The position numbers were made by a program, and so were the translations under genes. This document shows, piece by piece, positions 1 through 11,144 of a DNA stretch of 64,000 nt; position 1 is the first letter of the stretch, and every line of letters begins with the position of its first letter. The notes under the pieces are model-generated. The model saw only the letters and a program-made list of their open reading frames with translations. It ran no database searches and was not told the origin of the DNA. The stretch comes from Acanthochromis polyacanthus. Lineage: Eukaryota > Chordata > Actinopteri > Pomacentridae. The stretch is taken from assembly GCF_021347895.1 (NCBI RefSeq), contig NC_067127.1, positions 39,318,916 to 39,382,915 of the forward strand. The letters are read 5' to 3'.

Positions 1-344
1 GCTGAATGGTTTAACTCCACTGTGAATAAGTTGATGATTTTGCTAGAGTAATCTTCTGAGTAAAAGTCTTTCCACACTGATCAGAGCTGAATGGTTTAAC
101 TCCACTGTGCATGAGTTGATGATTTGCTGGATTACTCTTCCGCATAAAAGCCTTTCCACATGATTCACAGCTGAATGGTTTTTCCACAGTGTGAATACGT
201 TTGTGAATTCTTAGCTTTGTTGCTGTGATAAAAGTCTTGCCACATCATCACAATTGAGCGATTCATCTCTTTTTGCTGTTGTTGCCGAACCATCCTTATC
301 CTCCTCAGAGGTCCCACATCTCACTCCATTGGCTGTTTACATTT
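1..344 (-). pseudogene. C2H2 zinc-finger exon, copy 1 (cut off and frameshifted)
   Basis: Read on the minus strand, this is the 5' part of a finger-array exon closely related to those at 14449-15396 and 41090-42289. The splice acceptor (CTACAG, then AAATGT) is conserved at 344/345. The first fingers are recognisable by their TF-x-LRIH and HQLIHSGVKPF-type segments, but several one-base indels break the frame. Examples are a lost C in the 'tgatcacagctg' repeat near 91, a lost base near 161 and a disrupted Cys pair near 243. The rest of the exon lies outside the window. The same high indel rate continues through the neighbouring intron sequence, so poor base calling at a contig end is as likely as true pseudogene decay. 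Confidence 0.7.
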
Positions 345-1099
345 CTGTAGCAAAAGACAAAGATAAAAACAGAGGCAGTGATGGAAGAGCAATCATGAAA
401 AAAAATTTTAACTGAAAAGTCTCAATTCCATGTAGTTGGACCACGAGGCTCAAACAAGATCAAGAATCTGCAGACATGCTAGCAGCTTTGTCATTACAAA
501 CCTAGAAATGTTGTCAACAACACACTCACAATGTCAACAAAAACTATTTCACAGGCCGATAGTTTTCAGCTTTCTGCACGGTAGTTTAGAATATTGGGTT
601 AGTAAATCTTTCCATCACCGTGAAAAACAAAGCAGAGCTGGGGACTGATGGGATTGTACCGACAGGATTTCGACTTGATCCCGCAAGACTTTCCGTTAAG
701 GTTACATTACTGGAGAAATGTACAATATGAAAAGCCATACAACATCAATGTCCAGAATTACGTCTTAATGCAGCAGCGGTCAATCAGACCACCCGAACAC
801 TTCTAGTTTCTCCCTAGGGGGATCAGATGTTGATACCAGTCCACGAAAAGATCTGTAATTCTGCACGGAATCTGGATTTGACCCCGAACGACCCGGGAAT
901 TTGTTGTGCAGCAGTTACACAAGCGTCACCATCAAACAACAAAAGCAACAAACAGTAAAGGAATAGCAACGATTAAAGGAAATGGTTTAAAAATGTAAAA
1001 AAACCAAACAAACAGTAAAACAATTATGAGCAAAATAAAAGCCATTTAAAGAAAATCAAACAAACATAAAGATAGACAGGGACATCAGCAGCAATCTTG
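345..1099 (-). repeat. Duplicated ZNF intron segment, copy 1
   Basis: Non-coding sequence upstream of the copy 1 finger exon. It aligns base for base, with many one-base indels, to 15397-16139 and 42290-42880. No gene is visible. Short readings such as 436-648 have no counterpart in the paralogous segments. Confidence 0.6.
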
Positions 1100-1876
1100 G
1101 TCATTTAGTCAGACGTAGTAAAAGTGTTCAATAAACGGGCCACGATGTAATCAGCTAGAGACTTTTCTTTGGGACTGCACTGTTTGAGACACCATTACAT
1201 TGCCCCAACATTCAAGAAAGGGATTCTGTGGAAGGCTGACATGAGACAGTTTTTAGTCTCAGCATGTTTAGCCCTAAAATCATGGAGTCAAACCTGACAT
1301 AAAACTGTTTAGACTTTGAGCCAGCTCTAAATCAGAATTATAACCACTGAGCTGAAACTCTCTCATGACACATTAATTAGTCCCCAGTGATCAGATCATG
1401 CCGTCCAGACTGATCTGAGGTTGTTCATTTTGAGCTGAACACTCAAGTTTTGTCTTTGTTATGTCTTTTGTGGGTCCTGATCTCCTACTTATTTCCTTCT
1501 GTCGGTTATACAAATTTAGTGTATTTCTTCTCCTGAAGACGGTTTTCTTTCTGTACAGTAGGCTCTTAAGCTTCTAGAAAGCCATGGCTTAGTGTTGGAT
1601 ATAGTTAACAGTTTATCAGAATAACACTAGTTTCCACAGTCTGAACCAGCTGCTCACAACATCAGTCGGTTCATCAATATCAGCTGAGGACTCCTTAAAC
1701 ACGTCCCAGTCAGTAAACCTCCAGACATCCCTGCAGAGTGTGACAAACTTTCACTCTGATGTTCTGCACTTTGCCTTGCTTCAGTACAGTGGTAGACAGG
1801 GATAAGGAGGATGCAGTTGTGTCAGAGGAACCGAGGAGGGAGGGGATGACTTAGAAGCACTTTCACATTGTTTACT
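1100..1876 (-). mobile_element. Degenerate L2/CR1-like LINE fragment, copy 1
   Basis: Minus-strand remnant of the linker between the endonuclease and reverse transcriptase of a non-LTR retrotransposon. It is paralogous to 16140-17110 and 42880-43865, where the protein reading is clearer (LEVTDWDVFKESSADIDEP, then KPWLSKKLKDLLYRRK). The frame is destroyed here. Homology to the other ZNF units stops near 1876, which marks the right edge of copy 1. Confidence 0.55.
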
Positions 1877-1899
1877 AGGGGAGGAATTTCGACTAATTT

Positions 1900-1942
1900 C
1901 CGAACGACTAGTCGCTAATTTATTGGCGACTAGTCGGTTCGG
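1900..1942. repeat. Near-perfect 16-bp palindrome (hairpin)
   Basis: Left arm 1900-1915 (CCGAACGACTAGTCGC) pairs with right arm 926-942 of the same kilobase (1926-1942), with one bulged G and a loop of about 10 bases. It sits exactly where copy 1 of the ZNF unit ends. It is probably a terminus of an unidentified DNA transposon. Confidence 0.6.
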
Positions 1943-1956
1943 AAAATGTGCAATTT

Positions 1957-2567
1957 AACCCTTTAAGCGCCAAATTTTGCAATATTGCGACAAGCAACAT
2001 TGCTGAAACATAACAAGCCACAGCTTCAAAAATACTGCCCTCGTGTGCCTCATGTACTGTACACCAGGAGATGGCGGACATCTGGAACTTAAATCTGAGC
2101 ATCAGTTGTGGGCGTGTTTTCATTCAAAGTTCTTGGAGTTTACAGAGTTTGAAAACCGAGGAGAGGAGACTCGCCGTCGGAGCGTATCAGAGCGCAAGAC
2201 GGCACATTTTAGAGCTGAGAAAACTCACCGTACCGGAGAGGTCTGCTCAACAATTGACAAAGTACTTTTGTCAAGTAATGGCTTACTCATATTCTGAAGA
2301 GGAATATTCACCCTCTGATGAAGATGTTCAGTCGTCCACTGAGACAGAAAGGTGCTGCTGCGTCTGTGCGTAACGGCAGCGAGTCAGTGCGCCATGACAG
2401 TCCACGAGCAGCACATACTGGAGCCGATGCTTTGCTTCAGGGTGGCAGGAAGGGACGTGGTGGGTGTAGCTGGAGTGGTCAAAACACCGCTAATGATGAG
2501 GGATACGCGGGGTTGAAAAAGAGACAAGCATATGCTACTGGCAGGATCAACCAGGTAGCCCATATGG
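1957..2567 (+). mobile_element. Possible piggyBac-like fragment (weak)
   Basis: It begins with TTTAACCCTTTAAGCGCC, the kind of TTAA-CCC terminus seen on piggyBac-like elements. It carries an open reading (2071-2373) with an acidic stretch SYSEEEYSPSDEDVQSS that resembles the N-terminus of piggyBac-type transposases. No catalytic residues are present and no right terminus was found. The identification is tentative. Confidence 0.3.
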
Positions 2568-2773
2568 GATGAGTGTAGGGCTGGGCGATAAATCGAATTA
2601 ATTCGATTAATTCGCATTTTTAAAACCTGACGATATGAAAATTTGCGAAATCGTAAAATCGAGGCGAGCTTAAATATCTAACAATACAGATTCTTCTTCT
2701 GCCTTTCATGACTTGTGCACTGGCGTTTGCTTCCGCCTCTCATCTCCTTCCTCCAAACACTCACACCCCCGTC

Positions 2774-3010
2774 ATGGCGGACAGAACAGCAGACGAAGAG
2801 TTGGTCGCGGAGAAAAGGGCCTCATGTTACATCGATTATATGGAAGTGGTTTGGCTTTGACAAGACTGACACAGAGCAAACTACAGTCATGTGCAAGGTT
2901 TGCAAAAGTACTGTGAAAACGAAGAGTAGCAGCACAACTAACCTCTTTCAGCACCTCCGGCAGAGGCATCCTAAAGAATGGGAGAAGTGCCCGCAGCTAC
3001 GGGAGTGTGG
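2774..3010 (+). pseudogene. hAT transposase BED zinc-finger fragment
   Basis: The peptide starts MADRTADEEL in one frame and continues after a frameshift near 2825 with SIIWKWFGFDKTDTEQ. It then shows the BED signature: CKVC, a spacer rich in Ser and Thr (TKSSSTTNL), and HLRQRH. This matches the DNA-binding N-terminus of ZBED-type hAT transposases. It ends near 3010, where unrelated sequence begins, so only the DNA-binding module survives. Confidence 0.75.
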
Positions 3011-3011
3011 C

Positions 3012-3400
3012 ATAGGGTTGCCACCCTGTTCCTTAAAATACGGATTCGTCCTTTATTTGACTATTGTAGCGTCCTGTATTGATTCAGCATGGAACGCTAA
3101 TTGTTCCGTATTGTCATAAATGTCCCACACACGTCTGTCACACACGCATCAAAACTGCATAATAAACAAAATAAAACACACGAAATATTAAGGGCAGCCA
3201 GTTTCATCTTCCTTAGACCTATGTAGCGAGGACCCGATGCAAGGTCCAGCAGGTCTGTTTGCCACTTCTGCCGCGGGTTTCCTGGTTGCAGACGCTGCTG
3301 CTCCCGCATGTTTAAAAAATGTCTACACACGAAACTCTACCACGTCCAAAGAAGCAAAAACATTTTCAAAAGCACAGGCGTGAGTGGGAAGACTGGACCC
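3012..3400. mobile_element. Nested transposon fragment inside the hAT element (tentative)
   Basis: An abrupt change of sequence follows the BED-finger reading at 3010. The new sequence starts TAGGGTTGCCACCC, resembles a DNA-transposon terminus and is followed by repeated 'cgtccttta' and 'tccgtatt' motifs. I found no matching right terminus, so this rests on style and on the sharp junction only. Confidence 0.3.
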
Positions 3401-4829
3401 CATGGCAATAGGTACAGGGCAAACTGTGTTTTCTGTTGCTCATAGACTACCTGAAGTAAGGCAGCATCAGGAGACCAACATGTAAGAAACATGAGAACAG
3501 AGAGAACCCAACCAGCAGGTCACAGTTTATCATCATCTAATCATCTCCTGAAGTCCCTTTTGGTAAGAGACATCAGTACATGGTTGTGAATTTACCAGAG
3601 GATGATTATAGTCAGACTAATGTGGCCGTAGACTCTACAGTATTTTTGTGACTCAATAAATGCCTAAGTTGTTTAATAGTATTTTAAATGCTTTTTATTT
3701 TTTTAAATGTAATTTCTTTAATAGCCTATATGTGATCAATAAATGGCCTTTGCTATCTAAAGAAAAACTCACTCAGAACTCTGATATGTTAACGGTACTA
3801 AATAAATAAATCAGTAAATACATTCATACACACATAAATAAGTTCATACATTCATTGTATTAAGAAAATATTTAGATGGGAAAAATATCTGTAGAGAATT
3901 TCTTTGTCCAGTATTCTGCATTCAGTTTGTGTAGAATCCAGTATTGCACACTGGTTGGTCATTACATTTTATTAGTATGGTTTCACTGTTTAAAATGATG
4001 CCACATCTTTTTAGACAGAACCTGTGATCATAAAACAATACAAAACTCTTAGTTTTGTGTTAATAAAGCACTTAAAGCTTTAAGTATGACTAAATGCTTT
4101 TTTCAAAATTAAATATATCACTCCTTGGGTGGTTGTGGCCCCACGTTTGGTAAAGTTGGAAAGATATTCACAGATTCAGACTTCCAGCATCAATAACTCA
4201 TTAGATATAGGTTGTCAAAACATAAACGATGTCTCTTTCCCATCGTTGTAAGGCAGATGTTGTGCTACAAGCCCAGTTTTATCAAAAGTAGCTGTCTTTC
4301 AAGTTGCAGAAATAACAGTGGTGTCTATGAGCAGCCGGCTGTGAACAGGGACCGCCTGCAAATTGCAAAACTGCTGCAACAGCGAACAGAGACATAAATA
4401 TTCAATAACGTCACTCTGATACACTGTTGTGTCAACAGAATCACTGCAGCCTTCAATTGGCTCCAGTTGACACCAGTGTTATTCCTGCACCTTGATAGAC
4501 AGCTACTTTGATAAAACTGGGCTTGTAGCATATTGTCTGCCTTACAACGATGGGAAAGAGGCATTGTTTATGTTTTAACAATGTATGTAACAAAAATCGA
4601 TTAAAATCGTAATCGTCCAAGATGACAAAAAAAAAGAAAATCGAGATTTTATTTTTTGGCCATATCACCCAGCCCTAGACGAGCGTGCGGCGCACACCCG
4701 AGCGTAGAGTTGCATGGCGGTGCCCGGTCGGGACCGGGGGTGAACGGACAGGCGGTGTAGGTTTGGAGAAATGAACGTGTCATTCCTCATAGATATATAC
4801 AAACACTAGATGGCTCATGAGCGCTGTCA

Positions 4830-6300
4830 GCCTATGGGGAGCGACGTCGCCACATGGCGGCCATCTTGGGACAGGGCTGCTCGATCACTCATAACATTAA
4901 AGTCAATGGAGCATGGATTTTAAAATCACTGTAGATCGCTCAATTTTCAACTGATTTTACAACAGCTTGGTTTGTTATAAACGTCAGAGATGTACTTGTT
5001 TTACTGCTTACATAAGAATAATTAAAACCACTGAATTCATATAAAACTTATATTAAGTAGATAGGTAATAAAGAAATAGCTATACACAGAGAGATATACT
5101 GTCAATCTTTAATATTTACAATATTCAAATAGACAAAATAAAAGTAAAAAAAATAATGCTAAAATGAAAAAATAATGACATTTGAACAAAAAAATAATAA
5201 ATAATGAATAAAGAAAAATAATAACAGGGTTCCCACTCTTTTCAATAAATCATTTTCCAGGATTTTTGCAGTGTCCCATAACCAACTGAAGTTACAACAA
5301 TGGAGTGGGCAATTTTTAAATTCATCTCGCCTTCTTAAAAAAAACAAGATCAAAGGTTGATGACCAATATCTCTAACGAGCTGCACAGTATCATGTTAAG
5401 CTTTTGAATTTATTTCTAAATCTCAGGCATGAAAATTGTCTGCTAGCTGTCTTTTTAGTCAAAGGTTATTTAGTGTCTTACTATTCTTAATTTATGGTTT
5501 ATACTTATATTGTAATCTTCACAATTTTATCCTGCTGGTTTGAGGACTGCAGCGAGGAGCTTCCACTTCTCTAAACTTCTGGCTGCCACTGCAAAAAAAT
5601 AAAAAATGAACACAGATATCATCTTTTTCAGCATAAATGGATGTAAATGTAATTTTATTATTTAGCATTGCACTTCTTTATTACTATCAGCTTTCTAATG
5701 CACAGATAAAAACAAAGCTCAACCAAAATCAATGCACAACAAACAGAAATGTCTTTTCTTTTCATGAACCTGGTGCCTACATTACCCACAATGCATTTCA
5801 GCTGCAGGCTAACTAATCCAGGTATAGATGTGTACAAACAATAAGTCTAAGGTCTCAATCAAAGTATCTTAACAAGCAAATAAATACAACCACAACCACA
5901 AAGAATGTAATTTTGCCTAAAGATTCGGTTCTCAAAAAACGTTGGTCTCAGGAAAACCTAAGAATTGAAAATCAGATTGTGAGTAACACCATCTTCAATG
6001 TGAGTAGCCAGGCAGAAAAGACACACAACGATGCCGCATTTTTCAAAACGAAAAGCTGCGATTTCGGAATTGAGCCTGAATCATAGCCACGTTAATAAGG
6101 TTTGTAATAAACTAAACCGTTTGTAAATCAATCAAGAATTGAGCGAGTTATGAGTGTTAAAGTGAGGAAATCATCCACCTTACCATGGACTACAGTACAG
6201 TGCGCCAGAGCAGTCCCCTGTCCTAAGATGGCCGCCAAGTGACGCCGCCGCTGACTCCGTCTTGAGACATCTGGGCTGAATCCCAAACCGCCCCTACACA
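4830..6300. repeat. Long imperfect inverted repeat enclosing about 1.1 kb
   Basis: The left arm (about 4830-5010, with 'ggcggccatcttgggacag') is the approximate reverse complement of the right arm (about 6080-6290, with 'ctgtcctaagatggccgcc'). Matches recur outward and inward, including ACTCATAAC, CGCTCAATT and a shared TTTACAA. The middle (5010-6080) is AT-rich with no coding signal. This layout suits a foldback or long-TIR DNA transposon of unassigned family. Confidence 0.55.
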
Positions 6301-6412
6301 CTCCCCCTCCACTACCGAGTGTCACTCCAAAAGAAGTCACACTCGCAGCTGTGGAGGGCACCTATTACTGAAGGGGGAGGGTATAAATACGATCGGCAGG
6401 AATGGGACGCCC

Positions 6413-6512
6413 NNNNNNNNNNNNNNNNNNNNNNNNNNNNNNNNNNNNNNNNNNNNNNNNNNNNNNNNNNNNNNNNNNNNNNNNNNNNNNNNNNNNNNNN
6501 NNNNNNNNNNNN
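6413..6512. other. Assembly gap (100 N)
   Basis: One hundred N in a row, a fixed-size placeholder. Any reading that crosses it is meaningless. Confidence 0.99.
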
Positions 6513-7499
6513 TTTACAAATACTTGAAGTTGTCTTTGACTTAATCTAATACAATTTTGCTCTTTCACAGAGAGCAGAAAGATGAAAAACCTACAAGGAT
6601 GTCTTACATAACACGATGTCATCTAGAATCTGCCTGTGCAACACCCTGCATTTGTTGTGGACTGCCAGTGCTGACTATTTACCAAATCTGTCCTCTCACT
6701 GCAAAAGTAGACAAGACATTATTTGACATTTACCATGTTGTGCAGGGACGCCACTGACGAAGCACCTGTAACACAACACATTGTTGTTGTTGGCCTTGTT
6801 AATATATATATATATATTTAAAATATTATCACGCATACTGTACACAAACACTGTATGCATGAAGAAGAATAAAATACTATACATGTACAACAGCATCATT
6901 CATTGAAGTGTAAACAATAACAGTCTGGTGAAATAAAAGAATATTAGCATTAGATTTTTTTTGTTAAATGGCCAAATTCTGGTACCTCCACAAAGTAGCA
7001 TTCATTTCCTTTTGTTAACTGCCTATATTTACTAACTCTACAATATCAGCCAGTCAGTCAATTTACCATGTCTAAGGGAAATATTAACATCAGATCCAAT
7101 GTGGGGATAGTACTCCTTGTGCTGCAGAGTGACCACCTGACCCAGATGATAGGTTTCTAGAACAATTGCAAATGAAAGTAGAAAGACTAAGTCCTTACAC
7201 TGTTGGAAGGATTTTGTTCAAATCTAACACAAATAACTCTGCACTTTAAATACTATAGATTGGCTCATTAGAAATAAAAAGCTGTTTGCTGAAACTTACT
7301 TTGTCTTCTGTCCTTCTAATGATCTTTGAAAAGGAAAGCTCCCTGTATTGGATCTCTCGGTGCACTCATCACATTGTTCTCCTAAACAGATCAAAATTAG
7401 AACAGTTGAGAGGTACTGTTGTGAGTCAATGTCAACACTCATGATTTGTTCACGTTGACCATTGTTTTGATGCCATTTAACAGAGGGACTACAGCAACA
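6513..7499. other. No confident gene; possible remnant exon
   Basis: No gene can be supported. A short TA repeat lies near 6803-6818. On the minus strand about 7299-7382 has exon-like borders (upstream TGTTTAG, downstream GTAAGT) around a short open reading with a C-D-E-C motif. Another short open reading lies near 7070-7160. They could be remnants of a transposon gene, but no family is recognisable. Confidence 0.35.
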
Positions 7500-8434
7500 C
7501 ACATTCATCACGGTCCAAATTTATTCTATTCAACATTCTGAAGGTTTTACACAGAGGTTTGTTCATAGATCATTTACAGTCTGATTGATACATTTTTTTC
7601 TAAAGACATGCTGAAATGCACAAAATGATCCAATAAGATGCAAAATCACCAAAATTGAACAAAAACAACTTTAAAGTGATGGAAAATGACCAAAATGAGA
7701 GATAAAATGAGCAATTCAGAGCAAAAATGAGATGAAAACTGAAACAGAAATGGCCACTGAGTCACAGAACGATGAAATAGACGTGAACTGACCAAAAGAA
7801 CTGACAAGATGAACAATTTTAAACAGAAACAATCTTAAAAACACACAAAATGACCAAAATGGAAGAAAAATAACATGAAAAGATGCAAAATGTTTAAAAC
7901 CAGACAGAAAGACGTAAACTGACCAAAACAAAACACATGATGACACAAATGAGACACAAAATGATCCAGAAATCTTCTCTTCCAGTCATGAAACTGTCCA
8001 CATTTATTCTATTCAACATTCTGAGGGTTTTTACAGAGAGCTTTGTTTTGTTTACTGTCTGTGGACCTGGAAGGAGCAGCTTCATATCTGGAAAAAAGAT
8101 TCACAATCAACGGTTTGTTTAACAGAAGAGATCATCTTAGTTCAAAGTGGCACCAAATCCATGTCATGTTTGGGTCGTATGTTGGCCTTTAACTTTGAGC
8201 AGGTGTGTTATTATTTACAGTGTTTATGGTAGAATGTGGCCGTTTTAATGGCAGATCACATGGAAGTAACATGAGCCAGTTTGAAATAGTGAGTTATGCA
8301 GAAGAACAACATAAAGAAGAAATTCAAAGTTTTTAATCAGTAAATATGTTAGATTATATTTTAATCTATTTTGTGTACTTGTTGATGAAAAACGTTTCAT
8401 AAAAGAAACCTTAATAATGTTGCATTTTAATGTT
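7500..8434. repeat. Duplicated segment (ZNF unit copy 2, 3' flank) with AATGACCAAA-type array
   Basis: It aligns to 57075-58044, and both begin at the shared CATTCATCACGGTCC. Positions 7615-7980 hold a degenerate short-period repeat built from ACAAAATG, ACCAAAATG and GAGACACAAAATG variants. The array yields many spurious hydrophobic readings on the minus strand. A non-repetitive stretch rich in 'gtttactgtctgtgg' follows at 7980-8430. Confidence 0.7.
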
Positions 8435-8438
8435 TTAA

Positions 8439-8920
8439 CCCTCCTGTTTTCCTCATTTACAGGCAACAAAAACATTGTTTCCTTGTCTAAAAAAATTCCC
8501 CAAATTTCTGAAAATTTGTAAAACCTTCAGGAAGAAATTCCAGTAATTTTATAAAAGTTTTCTTCTCAAAAATCACCCAAATTTGGCAAGAAAATTGTTG
8601 TCACTATTTTTTAAAAAATGAGTAAAAATCTTCCAAAAAAAATCCTAAAAATATCTAAAGTGATTACATACATTTCAGTAAAACTTCTAATATTTTCTTT
8701 AAAAACATCATCAACAATCCAGTGAATTTTGCTGGATTTTGGTTGATTTTTTGTGAATGTTCTTTAGAAATATTTTTAAGTTTTATTTCCACCTAAAAAT
8801 GTTCAAAGACTTCCCAAAAATGTTGAAAACGTGGACATCAGAAGTTTCACTGTGAAAATATATATTTCTTCCCACATTTTCAAACTTTAAAACGAGTCCA
8901 TTTTGACCCACAGGACAGGG
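8439..8920. mobile_element. TTAA-flanked MITE, copy in ZNF unit 2
   Basis: The element starts CCCTCCTGTTTTCCTC after TTAA (8435-8438) and ends TTTTGACCCACAGGACAGGG before TTAA (8921-8924). Its core is low-complexity ('ttccccaaatttctgaaaatttg'). The TTAA duplication suggests piggyBac mobilisation. The paralog at 58049-58530 shows it inserted before the segments were duplicated. Confidence 0.7.
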
Positions 8921-9059
8921 TTAATTAGTCACGTGAGAAGTTGAGTGTAAGTTAATTTTTATTATATAAAGTTGAAATATATTTTTTAGTCATTTTCTAA
9001 TTCTCCAGGATTAAGGACTGTGTAGAGACCTGAAGGGGGCAGTAACCAGCACCTACTAT

Positions 9060-9994
9060 TAGAGCCCCTGTATTATCAGAGCAGCGGCAAATGGGGATTG
9101 AAGCCATTTTGTTTCTATTCACTCAATATGGGACGCGCAGCGCGAGGTGCACATTCACAAAAACTTGCTACTTGTGGATTGTTTACTGATTTGAAGACAT
9201 GTTTTGGACAAAATATTACTGGCTTGTTTTTTCTGGATGTCCAAGGTTGGATTATGGCCGTTTTTAGTGGAATATTTTCATCTGTGACTAGTTATGAGGA
9301 TTCAAAGGTGAGTTTTGCTGTTTACGTTATTTGTTGGACAAATGTGTTTATATTACCCGCTGTGGTAATCACATCTGAAAGTGGTTTATACCGGTGGATT
9401 CATGAGAATCTAAGCTTTCCATGGGTGTATAATGTTTCTATCATCGAGTTTGCAGCTTCGGTAAATTTAGCAAAATACGTTTGCACATCTCAAGACAGCC
9501 CGAATACGGAGGTTTAACGGGTTACGGTGCCCAACAGTCACCAGTAACACATCTCCATGCATGAATATGGTCAAAGTCAAAATAACCACAACTGCCTAAA
9601 ATCACATCAAACTTTTCTATCTGTCATTCACCCATATACCATAACATGAAAGTACATACATGGGACTAACCTGGCACAAAAACGATGATGAAGTCGGTTT
9701 CCATCCCACTCTCCGGACTTTATTTTCCCACAGTTTCCTTCTTTGACTATTACTGGGAAATCTAAACATGTGGAATCCCTTCTACGATCGATTTGTGCAC
9801 CCAAAGGCACAACAGCCTGTCATTTTTCAGGTATTTAAGAAGCAAAAAAGGACCTAGAATTACTCTCTGCAGTGTAAACAACGTTAACAGAAAACCCGGC
9901 GTTCATGAATAGGAAACAAAATGGCGCATATAGATCACATGACCAAAATTTTTTGGACCCGTCATGTCGATACTCTGATAATATAGGGACTCTA
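9060..9994. mobile_element. hAT-type non-autonomous element with perfect 8-bp target duplication
   Basis: CCTACTAT occurs at 9052-9059 and again at 9995-10002. The termini are inverted: TAGAGCCCCTGTATTATCAG at the left, and TAGAGTCCCTATATTATCAG when the right end is read in reverse. The inside carries a block (about 9120-9520) related to 11150-11640 and 19210-19330. A 139-codon open reading (9098-9517) falls in that block but resembles no transposase. With no recognisable transposase, the element looks mobilised in trans. Confidence 0.85.
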
Positions 9995-10388
9995 CCTACT
10001 ATGATGTTCTCCATGAGCTTGAAGTAGAGGGTTCCCTCAGCATAGCCAGATGAACACACCTATTGTGTTTCCACTCCGTGTTCCTGCCACGCCTGCAGGA
10101 TGACCTTCATACTTGTGGCAGTGGTTGGACAATCATCCAATCAGAACGCAGAGCCACATGACACCCAACCAGCTGTGGGTGCTGGGTCATACACATCACC
10201 CAATATGTCAGATACTTTCTTAGAGGTTTTTCAGTGGACTGTAGACCCAGTTTCACTCGTTTTTCTTTTCTCACATTGAAATTTGAGACTGTTTGAAGAT
10301 GAATATCTCAAGAACAATTCTAGATAAAAGCCTGAAACCTTCACTTGTTTGTCTTGCCAACAACAGCAGATCAGATTGTTGTTAAATA

Positions 10389-10743
10389 CAGCAGTGGAAA
10401 AAAGTTTTTGGACATCCCATACCTTTGTGAAATACTGCATTAAGAATCACTTTGAGGTCTTCTAGAGTCATTTATTTTAGTACAATCATAAAAATAAACA
10501 CATCCTAAAAAAGACATTAAAAACTGAAAATTGACTGGTTCCATAAAACGAGAAATTTGGTAGAATTTAGTTTTGTTAGTTTTTCTTGTAAACAACAAAC
10601 AAAAAAATATATCATTTGTATTTGTGTCTGTCTGATGCAGCCACACCCTTAGAAACACACAAAAAGACTAACAAATATTTCATGATAATATTTAAGATTG
10701 TGTAAAAATTTTCAGGGTGTCTGAAAACTTTTTTCCCTCACTG
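10389..10743. mobile_element. Tc1/mariner-type MITE (355 bp)
   Basis: Flanked by TA at 10387-10388 and 10744-10745. The ends are inverted with few mismatches: CAGCAGTGGAAAAAAGTTTT at the left and, in reverse, CAGTGAGGGAAAAAAGTTTT at the right. The interior is AT-rich and non-coding. The corresponding part of ZNF unit copy 4 (about 58530-58550) lacks it. Confidence 0.8.
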
Positions 10744-10745
10744 TA

Positions 10746-11140
10746 TCTGTCAAAGCATGAAAATGTGCCATTATAAAAATGCCACTATCTCCAGACACAT
10801 ATATGTGGTCATGGTTCCATGATGCCAATGTCATGGTAATGACTGGATGAAGCTAATTTACAAAGAAATGATTCTAAACTACATGTCAGCTTTCAAAGAT
10901 TGGACTTTTCATAGAACACTTCATGTTTTTTTATTTCAACTCACACGTAATCTGAGATTAGTTGATCTACTTGTTCAATATTAGAGATTCCTATAGATAG
11001 ATGATAGATTATAGATGGATAGATAGATACCTACGGTCAGTAATCTCCTAAATTAATTATGATAAACCATCAGAGAATCACTGAACCAGCTCTGCATCTA
11101 ACGGGTTCCTGCAGCCCAGAGGGATCTGAGGAACAACCAC
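10746..11140. repeat. Duplicated segment shared with unit copy 4
   Basis: It aligns to about 58545-58994 ('ggtcatggttccatgatgcc', a GATA-rich microsatellite near 10996-11030, 'atctaacgggttcctgcag'). No coding signal. It links the left flank to the terminal exon of the ZNF unit. Confidence 0.7.
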
Positions 11141-11144
11141 TTAA

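Larger units (their letters stand above)
2576..4677 (+). mobile_element. hAT element with BED-finger remnant
   Basis: The ends are inverted: TAGGGCTGGGCGATA at 2576 and TATCACCCAGCCCTA ending at 4677. The flanking octamers GATGAGTG (2568-2575) and GACGAGCG (4678-4685) agree at 6 of 8 positions and differ only by transitions, as expected for an aged 8-bp hAT target duplication. The 5' part encodes a BED zinc finger; the catalytic domain is missing. Positions about 3012-3400 look like a nested foreign fragment. The element is non-autonomous. Confidence 0.8.

Noticed and set aside
7615..7980. Possible CRISPR-like array
   Set aside because: Repeat units are short, degenerate and without regular unique spacers, and the genome is a vertebrate's.
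9098..9517. 139-codon plus-strand reading
   Set aside because: Part of a repeat block inside an hAT-type element. The relative at 11070-11321 is similar only because the DNA is, and the peptide matches no known family.
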